This document shows, one piece after another, positions 1 to 9,105 of a stretch of 45,703 nucleotides of DNA. Positions within the stretch are counted from its first letter, which is position 1, and the number at the start of each line of letters is the position of its first letter. The DNA comes from Candidatus Prevotella equi (GTDB taxonomy: Bacteria > Bacteroidota > Bacteroidia > Bacteroidales > Bacteroidaceae): positions 1 to 45,703 of the forward strand of contig JAGHTW010000099.1 of assembly GCA_018065145.1 (NCBI GenBank). The letters run 5' to 3'. The notes under the pieces were generated by a model. The model was not told the origin of the DNA. It did not search any database and saw only the letters and a program-made list of their open reading frames with translations. A program made the translations under genes and the position numbers.

Positions 1-15
1 TGTTTTGACAAAATG

Positions 16-98
16 AAAGTGCCACAATTACCGTGTAATCGTATAACTTTTACATGGTAATCGTGGCACTTTTACACTGTAATCGTGCAACGATTACA
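16..98. repeat. Cluster of nested inverted repeats at left edge
   Basis: A long hairpin pairs 16-38 with 50-72 (23-base arms beginning AAAGTGCCAC and ending GTGGCACTTT, one mismatch and one G-T pair, 11-base loop). It is followed by a perfect 9-base hairpin, TGTAATCGT at 78-86 with ACGATTACA at 90-98. The word GTAATCGT occurs three times on the plus strand (35, 57 and 79) and once inverted. AAAGTGnCAC words recur again in the terminator hairpin at 161-196. It could be a terminator for a gene left of the window, or a small repeat element. No protein was recognised here. Confidence 0.6.
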
Positions 99-160
99 GA
101 ACTAGGGTATAATTAACACTTGTTAAGATTTTGCGTTAGCAAAAGTGTCGTTATTTTGTC

Positions 161-196
161 AAAGTGTCACCGAAACACGAAAATCGGTGACACTTT
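161..196 (-). terminator. Hairpin terminator after the GH30 gene
   Basis: A perfect 13-base stem, AAAGTGTCACCGA (161-173) with TCGGTGACACTTT (184-196), has a 10-base loop and lies 5 bases past the GH30 stop codon read on the minus strand. The stem ends in T residues on that strand, but the following T-run is short. It may act in both directions. Confidence 0.6.
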
Positions 197-200
197 GATT

Positions 201-1727
201 TTACTGTGCGTACTTCTTTTTGTTCCAAATATACATGCCCTGCGAAGGCTTGTTTATACGCTGTCCGCTGATGTTGAAATACTCATCGCTGAATGGTTCG
301 TTGAACTGTTCGTCTATCTCGATTCCTTCGGCACAGTCAGCGTCTTCGACCTTGAAAATGAAGGTAGTGAAGCTACGTCCTGGTACGGCGAAGGTGTATT
401 CTGACAGTTCAGGCTCTATTACAGGATTGTCCTTGACGTAGATGTTTCCCTCAGTAGATTGTATTCGCTCCAGACTCTTCACGACGAACTTCGCTGGCAT
501 CACCATCTTTATCTCGTAGCTTGATGGGAGAGTGTCGATGACGTTCACGATGAGCGAGTCACCCTTCTTGAATACCGATGTCTCGAAACGCTGATTGACG
601 CCAGGCGTAGCAGGCTTGGTGCCGTCAGGCAGTGAGAACGAAGTCTTGAGGAGCGTTGCGCCCTTCAGGTTACGCGCAAACTGTCCCATGATACGTCCAC
701 GATTGAGAATGTCTCCACGCTTGAGATTATCGGCACCAGGACATGCCGACTGATCATACTTCGTACCGTCGTAGATAAAACCGAAGTCCTTGCAGAGATA
801 CCAGTAGATGTAAGCGTTACAACCGTTGATAAGACACTCGTTAACGTCCTCTGCGAAGTCCAGTTCCTCATGCCATGAAGGGATATGGCGGTATTCGCTG
901 CTTACGGAATGCTCCGTCATCCATATCTCCTTGTCAGGCGCCCATGAACGAAGGGTAGCGATATTCTTCTTGCAGTCATAGCTGCCATACACGTGTCCTG
1001 CCAGTACGTCGCACTGTGCATTCACCTCTGGGTCGTTGAGCAAGCGATGAAAGTAGTCCGTATTAAAGCCGAGAGGTTCTCCGGCGATGAACTTCTCACC
1101 ATGTGAGCGGTCAAGAGACTTGATGTTGTCCTTGATGACGTTATACATCTGTTCAGGGCTGTAAAGACAACCGCTATAGTTTACCCACCAGTCAGGCTCG
1201 TTCTGGAAAGAGACATACTTCACCGGTGCGCCCTGCGAACGCATATAATCCATGAATTTATTGAACCAAGGGAACAACTTCTCAGGATATTTCAGCGTTG
1301 CCCTAACTCTTTCTGATTCAGGCTTGCTCTCATCGTTACCGCCCTGAGCACTACCATTTGTCTTCAGTTCTGCTGCTGGAGACCATGGTGTAGCGAAAAC
1401 TATCGCGCCACAGCCGATTGCTGCCTTTACGTCCGTCACCTGACCTTTCCAGTCGTATGGAGTATCCCATCCAACGTTGACGTCGCCCTCCATGTTTGGC
1501 GACATCTCCATGCGGAGGATGTTAAGACCTATTACCGAGGTCTTGTTGAATGCTTTGCGGATGATGGTTGCATCCTGTGTAGGACGCATCAGGTTCTCAA
1601 GTGAAGCAGCGCCGAACCCCGTGATGGTCTGTTTCTCTTCTGTTGTAATCTTCAGCGTGAGAGGTGCAGCATTGGTGTTGATGAGGGCGGCAATGCCCAT
1701 TGTCAGTGTTAGTAAAAATCTTTTCAT
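201..1727 (-). CDS. GH30 endo-xylanase (GH30_8-like), secreted
   Basis: This 508-residue protein is a retaining glycoside hydrolase of family GH30, which cuts the xylan backbone. An N-terminal signal peptide ends near residue 20 (NTNAA, no lipobox). The acid/base is in FQNEPD (E177) and the nucleophile in WMTEHS (E272). In GH30_8 glucuronoxylanases a WYIRRxYG-type segment holds the Arg and Tyr that bind the glucuronic acid side group. Here the matching segment is WYLCKDFG (309-316), so Arg becomes Lys313 and Tyr becomes Phe315, and strict dependence on glucuronate is uncertain. The C-terminal 25 residues (YFNISGQR...YIWNKKK) resemble the tails found on many secreted Bacteroidales proteins. 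It is divergent from the GH95 gene and ends at its own terminator. The family is secure; exact specificity is inferred. Confidence 0.88.
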   Translation of the reverse strand: MKRFLLTLTMGIAALINTNAAPLTLKITTEEKQTITGFGAASLENLMRPTQDATIIRKAFNKTSVIGLNILRMEMSPNMEGDVNVGWDTPYDWKGQVTDVKAAIGCGAIVFATPWSPAAELKTNGSAQGGNDESKPESERVRATLKYPEKLFPWFNKFMDYMRSQGAPVKYVSFQNEPDWWVNYSGCLYSPEQMYNVIKDNIKSLDRSHGEKFIAGEPLGFNTDYFHRLLNDPEVNAQCDVLAGHVYGSYDCKKNIATLRSWAPDKEIWMTEHSVSSEYRHIPSWHEELDFAEDVNECLINGCNAYIYWYLCKDFGFIYDGTKYDQSACPGADNLKRGDILNRGRIMGQFARNLKGATLLKTSFSLPDGTKPATPGVNQRFETSVFKKGDSLIVNVIDTLPSSYEIKMVMPAKFVVKSLERIQSTEGNIYVKDNPVIEPELSEYTFAVPGRSFTTFIFKVEDADCAEGIEIDEQFNEPFSDEYFNISGQRINKPSQGMYIWNKKKYAQ

Positions 1728-1755
1728 GATTTGGGAATTTGTATTTGTTTGAGTG

Positions 1756-1763
1756 CAAAATTA
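1756..1763 (-). promoter_or_regulatory. -7 box for the GH30 gene
   Basis: On the minus strand this reads TAATTTTG, matching the Bacteroidetes TAnnTTTG box, followed by C as in the other promoters here. It lies 29 bases before the GH30 start. No good -33 TTG is visible. Confidence 0.45.
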
Positions 1764-1817
1764 CTTATTATTCGCGTACCTTATATAATATATACGTTTC
1801 ATAAAAAATATAATTAT

Positions 1818-1824
1818 GTCTCAT
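1818..1824 (+). promoter_or_regulatory. GTCTCAT element in the GH30/GH95 divergent region
   Basis: The sequence GTCTCATT recurs upstream of GH127 (4468) and GH5 (36628), and inverted upstream of the 1105-residue protein gene (19479-19490). Here it sits between the divergent promoters, 42 bases ahead of the GH95 -7 box. It is a candidate operator for the cluster regulator; that role is inferred only from recurrence. Confidence 0.4.
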
Positions 1825-1836
1825 TGTGCCTTTTTC

Positions 1837-1867
1837 TTGCGTAAATAAATATTTTTTACTAAATTTG
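1837..1867 (+). promoter_or_regulatory. Promoter of the GH95 gene
   Basis: TTG at 1837-1839 and TAAATTTG at 1860-1867 are separated by 20 bases, a close match to the Bacteroidetes -33/-7 promoter. Transcription would begin near 1873, giving a leader of about 40 bases. Confidence 0.6.
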
Positions 1868-1913
1868 CAACCGCAAGCTAAAAGCGCTGATATAAATCCC
1901 AAATCAATAAATT

Positions 1914-4370
1914 ATGACAAATCCTAAACGATTCGCAATCTTTTTACTATTGGCCATGGTTACCCTCATGGCGAATGCTGCCGCACCTTCGCGTAAGGCA
2001 AATGTTAATGACATTATGTGGTATGACTCTCCTGCCAAGATATGGCTGGAGGCACTGCCTATTGGCAACAGCCATCTGGGCGCAATGGTGTTCGGTGGAA
2101 CAGAGACGGAAGAGATACAACTCAACGAAGATACCTTCTGGAGTGGTGGTCCACACGACAATGACAGTAAGACATCCATCTATTACCTCAACGAAGTGCG
2201 CAGCCTTATCTTCGATGGTAAGGAGAAAGAGGCAGAGAATATTATAAATAAGGAGTTCATCAAGGGACCACACGGACAGAAATACCTCACAGTAGGTTCG
2301 TTGAAGCTCGACTTCGGACATAAGAACGTGACCGACTACCGCAGGGAGCTCGACCTCTCCACAGCGATATCAAAGGTCACCTATAAGAATAACGGCGTTA
2401 ATTACAGTCGTGAGACATACGCCTCGCTTGCCGATGGCGTCATCGTAGTGCGCCTGATGGCAGGCAAGAAAGGCGCATTGTCGTTTGTTGCGGGTCATGA
2501 CTGTCAGCTGCGCCACGTCAATGACAGCAAGCTGCTCAGCGCTTCAGGCAAGAACGCAAAGAATGGCGGTAGCGCCATGCTTACCTCCGTCATCGATGGC
2601 GTTGACCATGAGGGAATAAAATCCGCTCTCAAGGCACAGGTGCAGGCACAGGTTACTGCCGATGGAAAAGTGTCCGTGAAGGACGGAAAGGTAATGGTAG
2701 AGAATGCACAGGTTGCTACCATTATCATCTCAGCAGCAACGAATTATGTTGACTATAAAGACGTTAGCGGAGATGCCGCTGCAAGGAATGCACAATACTT
2801 CAAGGGCGTTGCCTCTCTCTCGTTAGACCAGATGAAGAAGCGCCATATAGAAAAGTACCAGCAGCAGTATTTCCGTACCTCGCTGTCGCTGAGCAATGGT
2901 GCCAATGCCGCAATGCCAACAAGTCAGCGACTGGATAAGTTCTATGGATCTGATGACTATGGTATGGTAAGCCTGCTGTTCAACTACGGTCGTTACCTCC
3001 TTATCTCATCATCACAGCCAGGAGGACAACCAGCAAACCTGCAGGGCGTGTGGAATGACAAGCTGAATGCACCTTGGGACAGTAAATACACCATCAATAT
3101 CAACGCTGAGATGAACTATTGGCCAGCCGAGGTTTGTAACCTCTCCGAGACGGCAGAGCCACTATTCTCTATGGTTAAGGACCTCAGCGTCACAGGAGCA
3201 AAGACAGCGCATGATATGTATGGCTGTCGTGGCTGGATGGCGCATCACAATACCGACCTATGGCGTATCGCCGGACCTGTGGATGGTGCTGCATGGGGTA
3301 TCTTCCCTAATGGTGGTGCATGGTTGGCAACACACCTCTGGGAACACTATCTGTACACTCTCGACAAGGATTTCCTCAAAGAGTATTATCCTGTGTTAAA
3401 GGGTGCTGCTGATTTCTATCTTGACTACATGGTGGAGAAGGACGGTGAACTGCTCGTTGTGCCTTCTGTCAGTCCGGAACATGGCGGAAAGGGCAAGAAG
3501 AGCAACGTGACAGCTGGCTGTACGATGGACAACCAGATAGCCTTTGACGCACTCAACCAGGCACTGCGTGCCGCTATGGTGCTTGATGTGGATAAGGACT
3601 ACCAGAAGAAACTGGAGAAGGCTATCGCCATGCTGCCAAAGATGAAGGTGGGACAGTACGGACAGTTGCAGGAATGGCGTGAGGATATGGACAATCCTAA
3701 GGACGAACACCGACATATCTCACAGCTCTACGGACTCTATCCTTCTGCTCAGATATCACCATTCGCAACCCCTGATCTGTGGAAGGCAGCGGGAGTGACC
3801 CTGCATCAGCGCGGCGATCAGGCAACAGGATGGAGCCTTGGCTGGAAGACAAACTTCTGGGCGCGTATGCTCGATGGCAATCATGCCTTCACTATCATCA
3901 GCAATATGCTGCGACTGTTGCCGTCAGAGACCAACGAAGACATACACAACCATCCTGATGGCCGCACCTTCCCTAATATGTTTGACGCCCATCCGCCTTT
4001 CCAGATTGACGGAAACTTCGGCGTTACCGCAGGCATTGCGGAGATGTTGATGCAGTCTTCCTATGTCGTATCTGACGATAAGGACAACGGCATGACAACG
4101 ATACACCTGTTGCCAGCACTTCCTGACGTGTGGAAGCAGGGTAGCATAGCAGGCCTTAAGGCACGCGGTGGCTATGAGGTGAGCGAGGAATGGAAGGATG
4201 GCAAACTCGCTTCGGCGACTATCGTGCCATCGCACGACGGCGTGCTGCGACTCCGCACAAAGGAAAATATCAATGTCGGAACGCTCGTCAAGTCATACGA
4301 TGAACTGGCAGTAAAGGAATACGAGATTAATGTTACTGCGGGAAAAGCTGTGAAGATTAGCGCGAGATAA
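1914..4370 (+). CDS. GH95 alpha-L-galactosidase/alpha-L-fucosidase
   Basis: This 818-residue secreted enzyme of family GH95 is inverting and removes terminal alpha-linked L-galactose or L-fucose. A signal peptide ends near residue 23 (LMANAAA). Hallmarks of the family are the Asn pair in NINAEMNYW (N395, N397), the catalytic acid in SVSPEHG (E522) and the Asp in FQIDGNFG (D699). They correspond to Asn421, Asn423, Glu566 and Asp766 of the Bifidobacterium fucosidase AfcA. Two residues before the Asn pair, where the fucosidase has His, this protein has Thr393. From memory, Thr here goes with alpha-L-galactosidase activity in the Bacteroides ovatus xylan enzyme, which suits removal of L-galactose caps from cereal xylan. 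It has its own promoter and terminator. The family is firm; galactosidase over fucosidase is an inference. Confidence 0.88.
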   Translation: MTNPKRFAIFLLLAMVTLMANAAAPSRKANVNDIMWYDSPAKIWLEALPIGNSHLGAMVFGGTETEEIQLNEDTFWSGGPHDNDSKTSIYYLNEVRSLIFDGKEKEAENIINKEFIKGPHGQKYLTVGSLKLDFGHKNVTDYRRELDLSTAISKVTYKNNGVNYSRETYASLADGVIVVRLMAGKKGALSFVAGHDCQLRHVNDSKLLSASGKNAKNGGSAMLTSVIDGVDHEGIKSALKAQVQAQVTADGKVSVKDGKVMVENAQVATIIISAATNYVDYKDVSGDAAARNAQYFKGVASLSLDQMKKRHIEKYQQQYFRTSLSLSNGANAAMPTSQRLDKFYGSDDYGMVSLLFNYGRYLLISSSQPGGQPANLQGVWNDKLNAPWDSKYTININAEMNYWPAEVCNLSETAEPLFSMVKDLSVTGAKTAHDMYGCRGWMAHHNTDLWRIAGPVDGAAWGIFPNGGAWLATHLWEHYLYTLDKDFLKEYYPVLKGAADFYLDYMVEKDGELLVVPSVSPEHGGKGKKSNVTAGCTMDNQIAFDALNQALRAAMVLDVDKDYQKKLEKAIAMLPKMKVGQYGQLQEWREDMDNPKDEHRHISQLYGLYPSAQISPFATPDLWKAAGVTLHQRGDQATGWSLGWKTNFWARMLDGNHAFTIISNMLRLLPSETNEDIHNHPDGRTFPNMFDAHPPFQIDGNFGVTAGIAEMLMQSSYVVSDDKDNGMTTIHLLPALPDVWKQGSIAGLKARGGYEVSEEWKDGKLASATIVPSHDGVLRLRTKENINVGTLVKSYDELAVKEYEINVTAGKAVKISAR

Positions 4371-4386
4371 ATAATGATACAATAAT

Positions 4387-4435
4387 AAAACATGGGTACT
4401 AAAGAGAAAAACGCTCTTGGTACCCATGTTTTTTG
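4387..4435 (+). terminator. Rho-independent terminator after GH95
   Basis: AAAACATGGGTAC (4387-4399) pairs with GTACCCATGTTTT (4420-4432), with inner AAGAG/CTCTT pairing and a T-run. It lies 17 bases after the GH95 stop and separates that gene from the GH127 operon. Confidence 0.85.
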
Positions 4436-4467
4436 TTTATGTTATGTAAGCAGAATGTTGTAATATT

Positions 4468-4503
4468 GTCTCATGCGCGTATATATATTTATGGAAATGC
4501 GCG
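4468..4503 (+). promoter_or_regulatory. GTCTCAT element and ATGCGCG direct repeat upstream of GH127
   Basis: GTCTCAT at 4468-4474 starts exactly 55 bases before the GH127 -7 box, the same spacing as the copy ahead of the GH5 gene. It overlaps the first of two ATGCGCG words (4473-4479 and 4497-4503, period 24). The arrangement is suitable for an AraC-type regulator, but binding is inferred. Confidence 0.4.
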
Positions 4504-4522
4504 AAAAACGAAGGAAAGTATA

Positions 4523-4530
4523 TACCTTTG
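4523..4530 (+). promoter_or_regulatory. -7 box of the GH127 operon
   Basis: TACCTTTG followed by C, 60 bases before the GH127 start. The identical octamer precedes the 1105-residue protein gene. No convincing -33 TTG is present, which suits an activator-dependent promoter. Confidence 0.55.
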
Positions 4531-4590
4531 CATGGGTTTTGAAAAACAAGACGCTTAAACAATAATCCTAAAACTAAACGACCTCAAGAA

Positions 4591-6975
4591 ATGAAATTAC
4601 GTTCGCTGATATTTTTCTTTGCTTCGCTTGCTATGACGGGCCAGGCACAGGATAAATTGTATCCTAATGAGTTCCCTCTTGGACAGGTAACGCTCCTTGA
4701 TGGACCATTGAAGCATGCCTGTGATGTGAATATAAAGACACTGCTGCAGTATGACTGCGACAGACTGTTGGCACCATACCGCAAAGAGGCTGGACTGACA
4801 CCAAAGGCAAAGAGCTATCCTAACTGGGATGGACTTGACGGACATGTGGGAGGACATTATATCACGGCGCTGGCACTGAATGCCGCTACTGGCAACAAGG
4901 AGTGCAAGGAGCGTATGGAATATATCATCAATGAACTGGCAGAATGTGCTGAGGCTAACGCCAAGAACCACCCTGCATGGGGAAAGGGATACGTTGGTGG
5001 CGTACCAGGCAGCGATAGAATGTGGACAGCATTCAAGAAAGGTGACTTCGGACCTTATCGTGGCACATGGGTGGCGTGGTATAACGTGCATAAGACATAC
5101 GCCGGACTGCGTGACGCATGGCTGTATTGCGGCAATGAAAAGGCGAAGGAACTGTATCTGGGATTCTGTGACTGGGCGATAGATATCACAAGCGGCCTTA
5201 CGGATGCACAGATGGAGCAGATGCTTGGCGAAGAACACGGCGGCATCAATGAGGTGATAGCTGACGCTTATGTTATCACTGGAGACAAGAAATACCTTGA
5301 GGCGGCAAAGAGATTCTCGCATAAGTGGCTTCTTAACCCTATGAAGGAGCACAAAGGTGAGTTCCTGGATAATAGACATGCCAATACACAGGTGCCAAAG
5401 GTCATAGGTTTTGCACGTGTTGCAGAACTTGCCAATGACAAGGACTACCAAGAGGCGAGTGAATATTTCTGGGATGAGGTGGTGAACCGTCGCAGTGTGG
5501 CTGTTGGTGGCAATAGCAGACGTGAGCATTTCCCTAGTAAGGAGTCAAGTATTGACTGGACTCAGGATATTGACGGACTGGAGTCTTGTAACACGAATAA
5601 CATGCTTAAGCTGACGGAAGACCTCTTCCGTATGCATCCAGATAACGCATTGTATGCTGATTTCTACGAGAGGGCTACGTTCAACCATATCCTTTCCTCT
5701 CAGCATCCAGAGCATGGCGGATATGTATATTTCACTTCTCTGCGTCCAAGACATTACCGCAACTACTCTGTTCCTAATGAGGCAATGTGGTGCTGTGTAG
5801 GTACGGGCATGGAGAACCATGGTAAGTACGGACAGTTTATATATACGCATAATGCAGATAATAGTCAGTTGAGCGTTAATCTCTATGCCGCTTCGGAACT
5901 GAACTGGAAAGAGACGGGCGTAGTGTTGCGTCAGGAGACGATGTTCCCTTATGCTGAGACGAGTAAGATAACGATAGCAAAGGGTAAGAAACAGTTTACT
6001 CTGCGTCTGCGTTTCCCTTCATGGGTTCGTAAGGGTGAGTTCGCTGTGATGGTAAACGGCAAGCCTGTAGCGGTAACCGCTAATCCAGGTTCCTTCGTTG
6101 ACGTGAACCGTAAGTGGAAGAAGGGTGATGTGGTGGAGATTCGTTTCCCAATGCATGGCTCTATAGAACACATGCCAAACGTACCGCAGTATGTCTGCAT
6201 CATGTATGGACCAATAGCACTCGGTATGAAGACTGGTAACGAAGACCTGGCGCGCCTGCTTGCTGATGACAGCCGCTTCGGACAGCTCGCCGTTGGTCGT
6301 AAGCTGCCTGTTGACAAAGCACCATATCTCATAGCAAACGAGGTGGAGGATATCGCTAATGACCTCGTGCCTATTGAGGGAAAGCCATTGCATTTCATGC
6401 TGAAGACACGCATGGAGAATAAGATTGAGGGCGAGTTGCAGCCGTTCTTTGAGATACATGACAGCCGTTATATGCTCTATTGGCTTGCGCTCAGCAGCAA
6501 CTCTTATAAGGAGTATATGGCAAAGCTGGAGCAGGAAGAGAAGGAACGTCTGGCACTTGAGGAACGTACTACCGACAAGGTGCAGCCAGGCGAACAGCAG
6601 CCAGAGAGCGATCACTTCATGGAGATAGAGGGTAACAGCAATAAGGGTATCACTAATGATGTGCCTTTCCGTGACGCCCGCAATGGATCGTCATTCAGTT
6701 ACCTCATGCAGACAAAGGGAGAGAAGAATCTTAGCATACGTGTAAGATACTGGGGACAAGACGAATGGCGTACGTGTGAGTATGACTTGTTCGTGGATGA
6801 TGTCCTCGTCACATCAGTTAATAACTCAAAGAAATGGCGCAGCTCACAGTGGAAGTACGAGACTTATGCCATTCCTGCCAACGCCCTTGAGGGAAAGACA
6901 CAGGTTCGTGTGAAGTTCGTTGCAAAGAAAGGACGACAGGTAGGCGAGATATACGAAGTGAGACTGGTGAAGTAA
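4591..6975 (+). CDS. GH127 beta-L-arabinofuranosidase (DUF1680 family)
   Basis: This 794-residue protein has a signal peptide (cleavage near GQAQ, residue 20) and the alpha/alpha-barrel of the DUF1680/GH127 family. These enzymes use a zinc-bound cysteine as nucleophile. In HypBA1 the zinc ligands are Glu338, Cys340, Cys417 and Cys418, with Cys417 the nucleophile. The equivalents here are E331 and C333 (GLESCNTNN) and C401 and C402 (MWCCVGTGMENHGK). The part after about residue 480 is beta-rich and resembles the accessory domains usual in Bacteroidetes members, ending in a jelly-roll-like segment. It is the first gene of the six-gene operon and is followed after 42 bases by the esterase gene. 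The substrate is probably an arabinose side group; the related GH146 family cannot be ruled out. Confidence 0.85.
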   Translation: MKLRSLIFFFASLAMTGQAQDKLYPNEFPLGQVTLLDGPLKHACDVNIKTLLQYDCDRLLAPYRKEAGLTPKAKSYPNWDGLDGHVGGHYITALALNAATGNKECKERMEYIINELAECAEANAKNHPAWGKGYVGGVPGSDRMWTAFKKGDFGPYRGTWVAWYNVHKTYAGLRDAWLYCGNEKAKELYLGFCDWAIDITSGLTDAQMEQMLGEEHGGINEVIADAYVITGDKKYLEAAKRFSHKWLLNPMKEHKGEFLDNRHANTQVPKVIGFARVAELANDKDYQEASEYFWDEVVNRRSVAVGGNSRREHFPSKESSIDWTQDIDGLESCNTNNMLKLTEDLFRMHPDNALYADFYERATFNHILSSQHPEHGGYVYFTSLRPRHYRNYSVPNEAMWCCVGTGMENHGKYGQFIYTHNADNSQLSVNLYAASELNWKETGVVLRQETMFPYAETSKITIAKGKKQFTLRLRFPSWVRKGEFAVMVNGKPVAVTANPGSFVDVNRKWKKGDVVEIRFPMHGSIEHMPNVPQYVCIMYGPIALGMKTGNEDLARLLADDSRFGQLAVGRKLPVDKAPYLIANEVEDIANDLVPIEGKPLHFMLKTRMENKIEGELQPFFEIHDSRYMLYWLALSSNSYKEYMAKLEQEEKERLALEERTTDKVQPGEQQPESDHFMEIEGNSNKGITNDVPFRDARNGSSFSYLMQTKGEKNLSIRVRYWGQDEWRTCEYDLFVDDVLVTSVNNSKKWRSSQWKYETYAIPANALEGKTQVRVKFVAKKGRQVGEIYEVRLVK

Positions 6976-6987
6976 CAATTTGAGTAA

Positions 6988-9093
<2,106 letters not shown>

Positions 9094-9105
9094 ACCGATA
9101 TCGAG

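Noticed and set aside
4597..5529. 310-codon open frame on the minus strand inside GH127
   Set aside because: It is antisense to a gene with clear catalytic motifs, its predicted protein has no recognisable domain and it has no promoter box.
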